From positions 1 through 30,034 of IMG/VR virus record IMGVR_UViG_3300025151_007596: 30,034 nucleotides of DNA; one strand, written 5' to 3'. The DNA comes from a virus. The position numbers and the translations under genes are program-made. Positions within the stretch are counted from its first letter, which is position 1; each line of letters opens with the position of its first letter. A model generated the notes under the pieces. That model ran no database searches and was not told the origin of the DNA. It was given only the letters and a program-made list of their open reading frames with translations. Below are positions 5,951-13,962 of the stretch, in pieces.

Positions 5951-7089
5951 AAAAAGAAATAAAACACATTCTAGATAAAGAAAAAATTAGACAAGACACC
6001 ACCGTAGAGTTAATAGCAAGTGAAAATTTTGCTAGTCAGTCAGTTATGGATTTATGCGGAAGCATATTCACAAATAAATATGCAGAAGGGTATCCGTCGA
6101 AAAGATATTATAATGGTTGTGAGAACATGGATCAAATAGAAGACCTTGCTATAAACCAATTAAAAAATATATATAAATGCAACTACGCAAATGTCCAACC
6201 TCATTCTGGAGCTAACGCCAATACTGCTATCTATTTAGCTTTTCTTAAGCCTCAAGATAAGATACTTGGTATGGATCTAGCCAGCGGAGGTCACTTAACT
6301 CATGGAGCTTCGGTTAATATATCTGGTAAATTTTTTGAATCGCATTCTTACAAAGTAGATGAGCAAGGCTTTTTAGATTATGATAAAATAAGAGATAAAG
6401 CTCTATCATACAAACCAAAAATGATTATTGCTGGAGCTAGCGCTTATCCTAGAATAATCAATTGGAAGCTTTTTAGGGAGATAGCAGACGAGGCAGGAGC
6501 ATATCTTTTAGTCGACATGGCTCACTACTCTGGGTTAATCGCTGGAGAAGCTTATCCTAACCCAGTAGAATATGCAGATTTCGTAACAAGCACCACTCAT
6601 AAAACATTAAGAGGGCCAAGGGGAGGAATTATACTTTGGAATAATCACGAGTACACAAAGAAAATAAACTCAGCAGTATTTCCGGGAAGTCAAGGAGGAC
6701 CATTGATGAATATAATTGCAGCTAAAGCTCAAGCTTTCGCAGAAGCTTCAACACTAGAGTTTAAAGAATATTCCATGAATGTCATAGAAAATGCCCAAGA
6801 AATGTGCAAGGTTTTTACAAAAAATAAAATTAAAGTTCAGACAGGAGGCACAGATAGCCATCTAATATTAGTTAATTTATCTAATAATAAATATAGCGGT
6901 AGAGAAGCAGCAGATTTACTAGAAGCAAATAATATTACAGTAAATAAAAATGGGATACCTAATGACCCAAGGTCTTTTGTAGAAACAAGCGGCATAAGAA
7001 TAGGCACAGCCGCAGAGACCACAAAAGGACATGACAAACAATGGTTCAATAACTTAGCAAATAAAATATCAGACATATTAAACAAATGA
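5947..7089 (+). CDS. glyA: Serine hydroxymethyltransferase (EC 2.1.2.1)
   Basis: This 380-residue PLP enzyme converts serine and tetrahydrofolate to glycine and 5,10-methylene-tetrahydrofolate, the one-carbon donor for thymidylate and modified pyrimidines. The start is the ATG overlapping the previous stop (ATGA); a frame extension to 5899 has no support. Landmarks: ELIASENF (about 21-28), NKYAEGYPSKRYY, ANVQPHSGANAN, GGHLTHG (H119), DMAH (D190, H193, cofactor ring contacts), TSTTHKTLRGPRGG with Schiff-base Lys219, FPGSQGGP, NITVNKN, and SGIRIGT with substrate-binding R351. All catalytic residues are present. It is about 35 residues shorter than E. coli GlyA, mostly from trimmed ends and surface loops. 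It sits inside the overlapping operon between the prepilin-like and GspC-like genes. Confidence 0.96.
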   Translation: MKKEIKHILDKEKIRQDTTVELIASENFASQSVMDLCGSIFTNKYAEGYPSKRYYNGCENMDQIEDLAINQLKNIYKCNYANVQPHSGANANTAIYLAFLKPQDKILGMDLASGGHLTHGASVNISGKFFESHSYKVDEQGFLDYDKIRDKALSYKPKMIIAGASAYPRIINWKLFREIADEAGAYLLVDMAHYSGLIAGEAYPNPVEYADFVTSTTHKTLRGPRGGIILWNNHEYTKKINSAVFPGSQGGPLMNIIAAKAQAFAEASTLEFKEYSMNVIENAQEMCKVFTKNKIKVQTGGTDSHLILVNLSNNKYSGREAADLLEANNITVNKNGIPNDPRSFVETSGIRIGTAAETTKGHDKQWFNNLANKISDILNK

Positions 7090-7766
7090 AAAAATTGTTA
7101 CTACCCCTTTTATTAGCTACCTCCGTTTCGGCAGAGCAGAGAGACTACAGCGGAATCGCAGATAGAAACGCCTTTACCCTACTTAAAGAGGTGCCAGCAA
7201 AAGTCGAGATCCCAAAACTACTACAGAAACCGCCTATCAAACTTAATCTGACGGGTATCATAGTCAGGAGAGGAGTCACTAATGTGTATATGTTTTCCAA
7301 AGATGTCCCAAAGAGGTTCTTGACCCTGTCCTCTAAAAGGAGAACAGATAGCGGGGTAACGCTGCTGAGCGTAGAGAGAGGGTTAGTGGAAGTAGATAAC
7401 AACGGGGTAAGGGAACTTCTTTCGTTCGATACCCACAAGTTACCATCCACAATTACATTACCTAAACTAAATACTAAACCCACGGTGATAAAAAAGAACT
7501 CTAAAGACGATAAAGATAAAAATAAGAATATTGCGCCTCCTGCCCCTAAACCCTCTGTCGTAAAAGTCCCTTCACGCCGACCTAAAATAGATCCAAAGAT
7601 AATTCAGAAAGGGTTAGAGTACATAGATAGGATAGACGACAAAGAAAAGAGGGAATACATCCTTAAAAGACTAGAAGGACTTCAGAGCGGTCAAAATAAT
7701 TTGGATAGAAAAATTGACGCCAACGAAAGACGCCGTCAATATGATGAGCGTCGCCGAGATAAATGA
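7086..7766 (+). CDS. Exported GspC-like (type II secretion HR-domain-like) protein
   Basis: This 226-residue protein begins with a clear signal peptide (MKKLLLPLLLATSVSA, cleavage near residue 17), so the mature protein is periplasmic. Residues about 20-120 (ADRNAFTLL, then LNLTGIIVRRGVTNVYMF, and VERGLVEVDNNGVRELLSF) follow the layout of the GspC/PilP homology-region domain: a LxLTGI strand, an inserted value-like strand, and a closing VxVxNNGxxExLxF strand. The ADRNAF opening resembles proteins I associate with Verrucomicrobiota secretion or pilus operons. The C-terminal half is Lys/Pro-rich and then a very charged helix (about 165-226), with no transmembrane helix as in true GspC. ATGA overlaps join it to glyA and to the next gene. 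The family call is by pattern and uncertain. Confidence 0.5.
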   Translation: MKKLLLPLLLATSVSAEQRDYSGIADRNAFTLLKEVPAKVEIPKLLQKPPIKLNLTGIIVRRGVTNVYMFSKDVPKRFLTLSSKRRTDSGVTLLSVERGLVEVDNNGVRELLSFDTHKLPSTITLPKLNTKPTVIKKNSKDDKDKNKNIAPPAPKPSVVKVPSRRPKIDPKIIQKGLEYIDRIDDKEKREYILKRLEGLQSGQNNLDRKIDANERRRQYDERRRDK

Positions 7767-7975
7767 ATATTCCTAAGGAAGGGTTGATAGAGTTTGTAAA
7801 CTTTGTTAATGAATGTTGTGCCGTTATGGATCATGACTATGTCGCTGAATGGCTAAATAAACCTCACCCAGACCTCAATATGCAAAGCCCTATGGATTTG
7901 GTTAACGACGATGCGGGAAGAGAAAAGCTTTATCGTCTCTTGTATTTTATAGATATTAACGAAGCTGATCTTTAA
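7763..7975 (+). CDS. Small protein like the toxin-binding domain of Xre/MbcA/ParS antitoxins
   Basis: This 70-residue protein. Residues about 27-66 (VAEWLNKPHPDLNMQSPMDL, then DDAGREKLYRLLYFID) follow the pattern of the MbcA/ParS/Xre antitoxin C-terminal domain, typically A..WL..PNPaLgG.sPldLl.t..G...V..lL..I. In those antitoxins this domain blocks RES-type (NAD-degrading or ADP-ribosylating) toxins, and an N-terminal helix-turn-helix controls transcription. Here the DNA-binding part is absent and no RES toxin gene is adjacent. The protein could neutralise a host toxin, or the fold may be used for something else. It ends the operon, overlapping by three bases the stop of the convergent IPT/TIG gene. 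Confidence 0.45.
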   Translation: MNIPKEGLIEFVNFVNECCAVMDHDYVAEWLNKPHPDLNMQSPMDLVNDDAGREKLYRLLYFIDINEADL

Positions 7976-10900
7976 GTCTCCGGAACACTGCTTACAACGG
8001 CCGTTGTGCCATCCGGAAATCTAGTTCTGGTAACCAAAAACACTACTCCGCCAATTGTTTCTTTTTGAGTAAAGTTGCCTACTCTTGTCGAGCTTGCAGG
8101 TACGTCGTTTTCTTCCACTATGTTAAACTCGACCACCGAAGCGTCTAGAATAACCTCAAAATCTCCTACCGTATCGTTAGTTCCTCCAGATAGAAGGAGA
8201 GTAGTCATGCCCCGAGACTCTATAGCCTCTTCCGGAACTGGAGCGGTTATTTTATTATCTGAGTTTCTTACGAAGTTTGACCGCAAAGGTTCGCCAGAAG
8301 GTATTTGAAAGAATACGCCAGTAACTTCGTTAAATCCGGCTCCTGAGATTAATACATTTTCACCAGTAACTCCTCTAGTTGGGCCATAACCAGTAGCGTT
8401 TACTCGAGTTCCATTTATAATATATTGACCGGGGAAGTAACTGATTTGAGAAGGCAAATAATTTCCTGTAGCTATATCACTTGCTGCAAATAGTTCGTCC
8501 GTGGCTGACACTCCAGCGTTATCAGGTTGAAGTATAAAGAACTGTCCTGTGCCAATAAAACTACTATCTAACTCAAGATCAAACTTACTATAAAAACAAT
8601 TAGGAGAATTTAGTATCCCGCTCCCTGTGGTTATGCTATTTACAGTATATAAGTGAGCCTGTGCATTACTTGTAGCTGTCCCAGTGCCTGTTATACCAAT
8701 CCAATACTCTAATCCGGAATTTGGTATGTCGATATCTATTTCAGGCGGTACTGTATTAGCATTCAAACCTGTAATAGTTATAGAAGAACCACTAGTTACT
8801 TGACTGGAAGAGTTAAACCCTGAAATTCCTGTTATAGTTGGTAAAGGTGTAAAAAGATTAGTCTCTAAACCTTCTCGATTGGCTCTCCCTGTTAATCGTA
8901 TACCTTGTGTTTCTACTATACCTGTAGGAACCTCAACTGTGACACTTGTAATACCGCTTAAACCGGGCGCAGAACTAGAGACAGAAGTGGCTTTTATATT
9001 TTCATTTTTATAATCTGTAAACAAGACATCTAAACCATTTAATTCGTAACCTGAAATAGTTAAGTTTCTACCTGCTCCCACATACACTTCGTTATAATTG
9101 AAACCACTTACGCTAGCTATATTTATACCAGAAGCAGAGACAGTAGTAGAAGAAACTGTCCTATCTTTAAAATCTTTTAACTCAAAAAGCCCACTACCAT
9201 CTCCAGTGTGGATAGTAGGAGGAACATTAAAAACTAAATTATTAGGCCTCTTTTGCCAAAATTGATCTATCTTTACAGTGCCATCTACTCCTGTAAAATG
9301 TATACCTGTGACTAGGTTCAGCCTACTTCCAGTAATAGTTGCAAACTGACCTTCCACCATTATTTGGTTGTAATCAAAAGTAGAAGGAACATCTCCAGCT
9401 CCTGCATAATAACCACTAATAGCAGGTTTACTCGGCGAAACACCTAAAATACCCGTAGTGCTTATCAATCCCCCACTCGTATCTATGTTTATAACATCAC
9501 TTAAAGCGTTAGCCGGAATAGTAAAGTTTATACCAGTCGTACTACTTTGAGTATATTCAGTAATCACTCTATTACCTATAGTAAGCCCACTTGGTTTAAT
9601 GCCTTCGAAGAAACCAGATACAACAATATTATCTCCAAACTCACCGCTTGAAGGAGCTAATTCAGGTGGCCCATCTATACTAGGAGCAGCGATTACTGTT
9701 ATAGATTTTAAGTTGCTACCAGCACGTCTACCATGAGCCCTTATTTTATAGTTTATACTTGATCCTTGTAGCGTACCTGTAGGGAATGAGTTAGGATAAG
9801 TAAAAACAATTTCTTTATCATTGTTTAAATAGCCACTTATAGATAAATCGTTTAAATAACCAGCAGGAGCTGAAGACGTATTTCTTAAACTTAAAGTTGT
9901 TCCAGAATAAAGATTGGTTCCATAAACTGTACCTGTACTTCCGGGTAACACATCAGTATCTGGTATAATTGAGCTTATAGTAGGCGAACCCAGTATATTA
10001 AAATTAGTAGGGGATGCTGCATCTCCAAAAAAACCTAACACTCCTATAGACAGTAATTCTCCTGTAGTTTCAAAACTAGTGGTTGACGGAATAGATGTAG
10101 TTATAGTAGTTCCGGGAATAAGATCATTTACTGTAGGTGGGGCGGTTCCAAATCCTACTGGCCCTCCTACGCCGCTTATTGCAATGCCCGTAATACCAAA
10201 CAAATTAGTCCCACTTATGGTAATCTCATCGTCATTAATTCCTGAAGTAGGGCTTATGCTAGTAATAGTTGGAGCCCCTACAGCGGGAGTATAAAAACTT
10301 GTTGAAGGGTATTGCTCAGGAAAATTAACAGAAAATATACTAACCAAACCTGATGAAGAAACTGGAAGATCGCCAGCTGCAATATTTCCACCACTAACAC
10401 TCATACTAAAATCAAGAGGTACAATCCCACTCATTCTATTACCATCTAATATTTTAAAATTACCTGTAGTGTTTCCTATAGAAACCATGTAACGGTCATA
10501 CTCTTCACCAGAATACATAATTCCTGAATCAAAGTTTTGCCCTGAGATAGTAAGCAGCTCCCCGCGCTCTATATTTGAAGCTACTCCAGTAATTTTTGCG
10601 AAAGGATTAAATAAAATATTACTTGGAGAAGTATAAGATATACCACTCTTTAAATTTAAAACGGGGGCTCCAGAAACAAATCCACTCGGTACTTGCCCTC
10701 GTACTCCGGTTGAATTGGGGATAGTCACAGAGTTGAACTCTATTCCGTTAACACTTATACCTGTCACTCCTGAAAAAGAAGTCCCTTGCACGGTTAGAGT
10801 TTCTCCTGTAGTCAAACGGTTTGCACTTAGCCCTGTAACTTCTGGAATAGGGACGAATTGATTTACTGTTATACCACTAGCTTTCGAAATATTTCCAGCT

Positions 10901-11346
10901 AAACCTGTTCTTAAAGAGGAGAACACTGTAACTCCACCAAAATCTGCATTTTGAGGTACTCTTACTTCTATTTCTTCAGGTGATATAACGTTAAAAGCTC
11001 CACTAACATCTCCAAAATTTACATCTGTTATTTGGTAAAAATTTTCACCTGTAAGAGTTATCAATTTTCCAGCCTGACCACTTACATCTTCTGGTTGAAG
11101 TCCGCTTACTACTACCTGACTTAAAGAATCTAAAACTACTTGTTGTACTCCTAAATTTAAAGTAGCGGCGTTACTTTCTATAGTAAGCTCTTGAGTGTAA
11201 GCAGCGGCTGGAACAACTCCTGAAATTCCTGTTTTATCTAAATATTCAAACTCAGTGACTTCTTCTTGGCCAAACATAACCCTTCTTGTGAAGTTCATGT
11301 TTGAACCACTAAGTGTAAAAGCTCTTTTTGGAAAAAATGTAGGCAT
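7972..11346 (-). CDS. Large multi-IPT/TIG (Ig-like) domain virion protein, probable tail fibre or decoration
   Basis: This 1124-residue protein consists almost wholly of about ten IPT/TIG-like Ig domains. Each opens with a PxITGIS or PTISSISP-type strand, followed by G..(I/L)T(I/V)(S/T)G.NF, a hydrophobic TGI.(I/V)...F strand, and a VP-containing turn. Examples are the segments near residues 90-160, 165-245, 250-330, 350-450 and 850-910. An N-terminal cap (MPTFFPKRAFTLSGSNMNF) is also Ig-like, and the C-terminus has a short non-Ig tail. Ser/Thr/Gly content is high and Cys is nearly absent, typical of exposed phage proteins. It is the last gene of the minus-strand block, sharing TAATG with the upstream tube-like gene. 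Likely roles are a side fibre, tail decoration or adhesin binding cell-surface sugars. No signal peptide argues against a host adhesin. Confidence 0.78.
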   Translation of the reverse strand: MPTFFPKRAFTLSGSNMNFTRRVMFGQEEVTEFEYLDKTGISGVVPAAAYTQELTIESNAATLNLGVQQVVLDSLSQVVVSGLQPEDVSGQAGKLITLTGENFYQITDVNFGDVSGAFNVISPEEIEVRVPQNADFGGVTVFSSLRTGLAGNISKASGITVNQFVPIPEVTGLSANRLTTGETLTVQGTSFSGVTGISVNGIEFNSVTIPNSTGVRGQVPSGFVSGAPVLNLKSGISYTSPSNILFNPFAKITGVASNIERGELLTISGQNFDSGIMYSGEEYDRYMVSIGNTTGNFKILDGNRMSGIVPLDFSMSVSGGNIAAGDLPVSSSGLVSIFSVNFPEQYPSTSFYTPAVGAPTITSISPTSGINDDEITISGTNLFGITGIAISGVGGPVGFGTAPPTVNDLIPGTTITTSIPSTTSFETTGELLSIGVLGFFGDAASPTNFNILGSPTISSIIPDTDVLPGSTGTVYGTNLYSGTTLSLRNTSSAPAGYLNDLSISGYLNNDKEIVFTYPNSFPTGTLQGSSINYKIRAHGRRAGSNLKSITVIAAPSIDGPPELAPSSGEFGDNIVVSGFFEGIKPSGLTIGNRVITEYTQSSTTGINFTIPANALSDVINIDTSGGLISTTGILGVSPSKPAISGYYAGAGDVPSTFDYNQIMVEGQFATITGSRLNLVTGIHFTGVDGTVKIDQFWQKRPNNLVFNVPPTIHTGDGSGLFELKDFKDRTVSSTTVSASGINIASVSGFNYNEVYVGAGRNLTISGYELNGLDVLFTDYKNENIKATSVSSSAPGLSGITSVTVEVPTGIVETQGIRLTGRANREGLETNLFTPLPTITGISGFNSSSQVTSGSSITITGLNANTVPPEIDIDIPNSGLEYWIGITGTGTATSNAQAHLYTVNSITTGSGILNSPNCFYSKFDLELDSSFIGTGQFFILQPDNAGVSATDELFAASDIATGNYLPSQISYFPGQYIINGTRVNATGYGPTRGVTGENVLISGAGFNEVTGVFFQIPSGEPLRSNFVRNSDNKITAPVPEEAIESRGMTTLLLSGGTNDTVGDFEVILDASVVEFNIVEENDVPASSTRVGNFTQKETIGGVVFLVTRTRFPDGTTAVVSSVPET
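7994..8007. repeat. Perfect 14-base palindrome flanked by TCCGGA copies
   Basis: ACAACGGCCGTTGT is its own reverse complement, and a TCCGGA copy lies on each side (at about 7979 and 8013). It is inside the last codons of the IPT/TIG gene, just past the convergent stop overlap. There is no loop or U-tract, so it is not a standard terminator. It could be a protein-binding site or chance. Confidence 0.5.
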
Positions 11347-12227
11347 TATAAATTCCCTAGGTTCCCTTCTGGACCTGTCGTGCCGATTCCTACTGCGCTA
11401 GAGTTTCCAGCATTATCTGTTATACTTCCTACAAAAACTGTGGTTGCTTGAGTGGATGCTTGAACTACATTTATTGTTTGTTTAATGTAAGATCCGGCTG
11501 CTGAAGAAATGTTTCTGTTTTGTATTTCCCCAGAACAACTAAAATTTTCCACTATATCATTATCTGAATTTTTTAAGTCTACTGATATCAAAGCATTGGT
11601 TCCAGAAACCGGAAGATATCCCGTAGGGTTATCTATTTCAAAATTCATGCTTACATTTTTAACACCGAAACTTACAGAGCTAGGTTTAGTTTCGTTCATT
11701 AAGTAAACCGGATTCACCTCCATTGAATAATTGTAAGTACCCTCTATAAAATTATCTACTTCTCCACTAGCAAACTGTCCAGATACAACCCCTTTTTTAA
11801 AGTTTAACATTTGAGTGCTGGTTGGTGCGGCTGACTCTACGGAAGAAAACTCTCCGTTTAACTGGTCATAAAAAGCTATAGTAGCACTTGCCGTTGCTGC
11901 GGCATTTGGACCAAAATTTACCGAATAAGAAGTTAAATAACCACTATCAAAATTAAGGCCTCCAAAATTTCCCGAAATAACCTGACTAGAAGACTGAGGA
12001 ATCTCTCCTTGTCCAGTTATGAACGTTTTAAAATAATCTCTCCCAGTTATAAAATAGTTAAATGAAAGTTGGCCCCCTATTCCATTACTTGCAAAATAAT
12101 CATTACTGTTTCTTTGAGTGATTAAGTATCGAGGAGAAAGAGAAGTCCCGAGCGTTATATTCGCGTCGGAAGCTAAAATTTCATTTCCGTTTATTCTTAG
12201 TTTGGCGTTGTTGGCAGAGTAGAGCAC
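11346..12227 (-). CDS. Tail-tube-like structural protein, paralogue 3
   Basis: This 293-residue, beta-rich protein is low in Cys and high in Ser/Asn/Gly. The start is GTG (minus), one base after the upstream stop; an overlapping ATG is out of frame. N-terminal LRINGNEILASDANITLGTS parallels LLASDCSVSFSNS of the next paralogue. The segment SGYLTSYSVNFGPN with its following alternating strands parallels GFLNSYGFDV and GYLDSYSASC in the other two. The three genes are therefore tandem paralogues. The hydrophobic alternation and size suit a tail-tube fold or a tube-decorating protein, but I cannot prove it. It overlaps the IPT/TIG gene by TAATG. Confidence 0.62.
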   Translation of the reverse strand: MLYSANNAKLRINGNEILASDANITLGTSLSPRYLITQRNSNDYFASNGIGGQLSFNYFITGRDYFKTFITGQGEIPQSSSQVISGNFGGLNFDSGYLTSYSVNFGPNAAATASATIAFYDQLNGEFSSVESAAPTSTQMLNFKKGVVSGQFASGEVDNFIEGTYNYSMEVNPVYLMNETKPSSVSFGVKNVSMNFEIDNPTGYLPVSGTNALISVDLKNSDNDIVENFSCSGEIQNRNISSAAGSYIKQTINVVQASTQATTVFVGSITDNAGNSSAVGIGTTGPEGNLGNL

Positions 12228-12228
12228 A

Positions 12229-13107
12229 TTAATAAGCGGCCGTTAAGCTCTTTTGGGTTCTGACGATATCATCTAGCCCTACCGACATAGATGTTGATAC
12301 TTGCTTGGCATTTTTAATTCCTACTTGCATCTTATTAGTAGAATCAGCCTCTAAACCTTTTAAATCTATATTGATGTTGGCGATATTAGTTTCGTCGAAT
12401 GCCAATCCTGAATTAAATACATCCTCAGTTACATTTATATTTTCAGAAGCTGTAGTATAAAAAGTTGTAGTAGGAAATTCCTGACCTACTTTAAAAACTG
12501 GGCTATGATTAAAGCTTATAGAGTAATCTGCTCCAAAAATAGTTCCTACTTCTGTTGCCGCTGTGGGAGACGATATTTCAGTTTGCAGCGCCGAAGGTAA
12601 GGTGGTGTACCTACCATGAGCTATACCGGTGGCTAGCTGAGTGGCTGTTGTAGCAGGGGAATACAAAGATCCAGAAAGCCTACCGCTTACTGGAAGCTGT
12701 TCTCCGGAGCCGAAAAAACTGAAAGAAGCATTAGAGGTAGAAATAGTGTTACTCGACACATCAAAACCATAAGAATTTAGGAAACCAACACCTGAAACTC
12801 CTGCAAATTCTATTGTAACACCTGTAGCTACCGAGTTTGTTGAGTTTTTAATACCGCTCGCTATGTAATTGATAATATTCCCGGGTTGGCCAAAATTACT
12901 ACCCGTAATACTAGTTAAAAAACTAAAAGAAACATCTCCTTGCCTAGCTGCATTTGGGTACTGACCTAAAGCTCCCTTATTACCAATGGCATAAAAAGGC
13001 TGCTGCGAATTACTGAAGCTCACACTACAATCTGAAGCTAAAAGGACTTCTGACACATTTGCCACTGTGACCTTTACCGCTGCCTTATCGTAGAATACTG
13101 TTGCCAT
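12229..13107 (-). CDS. Tail-tube-like structural protein, paralogue 2
   Basis: This 292-residue, beta-rich protein has an N-terminal ASDCSVSFSNSQQPFYAIGN followed by GDVSFSFLTS, which matches the layout of a tail-tube-like domain (a strand, a loop carrying an aromatic, then F/S-alternating strands). A central GFLNSYGFDVSSNTISTSNA region corresponds to the paralogues' GY-L-x-SY block. A later INIDLKGLEADSTNKMQVGI segment looks like the closing strands. It starts with an ATG preceded by AAGGT and a GTGTAA element 19 bases upstream. It is one of three tandem paralogues. It could be the major tail protein or a minor tube or baseplate component. Confidence 0.62.
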   Translation of the reverse strand: MATVFYDKAAVKVTVANVSEVLLASDCSVSFSNSQQPFYAIGNKGALGQYPNAARQGDVSFSFLTSITGSNFGQPGNIINYIASGIKNSTNSVATGVTIEFAGVSGVGFLNSYGFDVSSNTISTSNASFSFFGSGEQLPVSGRLSGSLYSPATTATQLATGIAHGRYTTLPSALQTEISSPTAATEVGTIFGADYSISFNHSPVFKVGQEFPTTTFYTTASENINVTEDVFNSGLAFDETNIANINIDLKGLEADSTNKMQVGIKNAKQVSTSMSVGLDDIVRTQKSLTAAY

Positions 13108-13131
13108 ACCTTGTTAGCTATTACACTTTTT
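13108..13131 (-). promoter_or_regulatory. Intergenic element with GTGTAA motif
   Basis: A 24-base gap between two minus-strand genes. On the minus strand GTGTAATAGC (13126 downwards) precedes AAGGT and the ATG at 13107. The same hexamer recurs before other genes. A T-tract on plus (an A-tract on minus) just upstream may add curvature. Confidence 0.35.
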
Positions 13132-13962
13132 TTACCTTAAAATGAAAGATGTTAAGGCAAAATCAATACTAGCATTGTCTGTCGCTCCCCCTTGAAATGA
13201 TTCCGAAACCAATAACATATCATTAAAAGAATACTTTAATAATTCTATGTTGCTATTATTTTTTTTCAAAGTTATCGTGGTATCTTGAAAAACTGTTTGC
13301 TCTGGTACAAATCTCATATTTTTTATCTCATAATCGTCTGGTTCAATGCTAAAATTTACATCTACTCTTACAGGATTTCCAGCAATCACCCCTGTGGGAG
13401 TAGCAATTCCCAATGCGTAAAGAGGTATTCTAGGGGTAGTAATACTTACGCTAAAATTATTCACACGGTTAGTCTCAAAAGTATCTAGGTTTATCTCCAT
13501 GGAGCTATAACTAGGTATATTTAGGGTCGTTGGGTAGGAGTCTGTAGGCACATTAGCTAAAACTCCTGTACCGAACTCTCCGTATATGGTCGAACTGGTA
13601 GAAATTTGAGGTATTTCTCCAATAGAGCAGCTTGCAGAGTAAGAGTCTAGATACCCTTCAGTAAAAATAAAACTCTTCTCTCCATGCTCTACTACCCCGC
13701 TAAAAGCTATGTCTCCCGTGAAATTTTGCAAAACATCCACTGAAGTAACCGGGGCGCTAGGAGAAGCGGTGTGCGTAAATAAAGAATTAATGCTCAAACT
13801 AGCAGATTGAGGCCCTTCTGGAGCAAATTGTATGCTGTTTATACCTAAATTCCTCAAAGGAGCGGCTACTGAATCATATGACGCTGAAATAGACTGTACT
13901 CCTTGTATCCCACTTCCGTTAATAGTGATACTTTCAGCCTCTCTTGTAATTCTTCCTAACAT
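13132..13962 (-). CDS. Tail-tube-like structural protein, paralogue 1
   Basis: This 276-residue protein is the first gene of the minus-strand structural block. N-terminal ITINGSGIQGVQSISASYDS and PLRNLGI resemble the start of siphovirus tail-tube proteins, where a GvQSvs strand follows the N-terminal arm. GYLDSYSASCSIGEIPQIST aligns with the same block in the two downstream paralogues. The C-terminal third (TITLKKNNSNIELLKYSFN) is beta-rich. There is no membrane or signal segment. Its ATG faces the M-like tail gene across a 63-base divergent control region. Of the three, this one looks most like a tube protein, but the identity of the major tail protein is not settled. Confidence 0.62.
   Translation of the reverse strand: MLGRITREAESITINGSGIQGVQSISASYDSVAAPLRNLGINSIQFAPEGPQSASLSINSLFTHTASPSAPVTSVDVLQNFTGDIAFSGVVEHGEKSFIFTEGYLDSYSASCSIGEIPQISTSSTIYGEFGTGVLANVPTDSYPTTLNIPSYSSMEINLDTFETNRVNNFSVSITTPRIPLYALGIATPTGVIAGNPVRVDVNFSIEPDDYEIKNMRFVPEQTVFQDTTITLKKNNSNIELLKYSFNDMLLVSESFQGGATDNASIDFALTSFILR

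Noticed and set aside
10079-10294. Plus-strand frame of 71 codons in the IPT/TIG gene
   Set aside because: Val/Ile/Pro composition is what the antisense of repetitive Ig-domain codons gives; no start signal.
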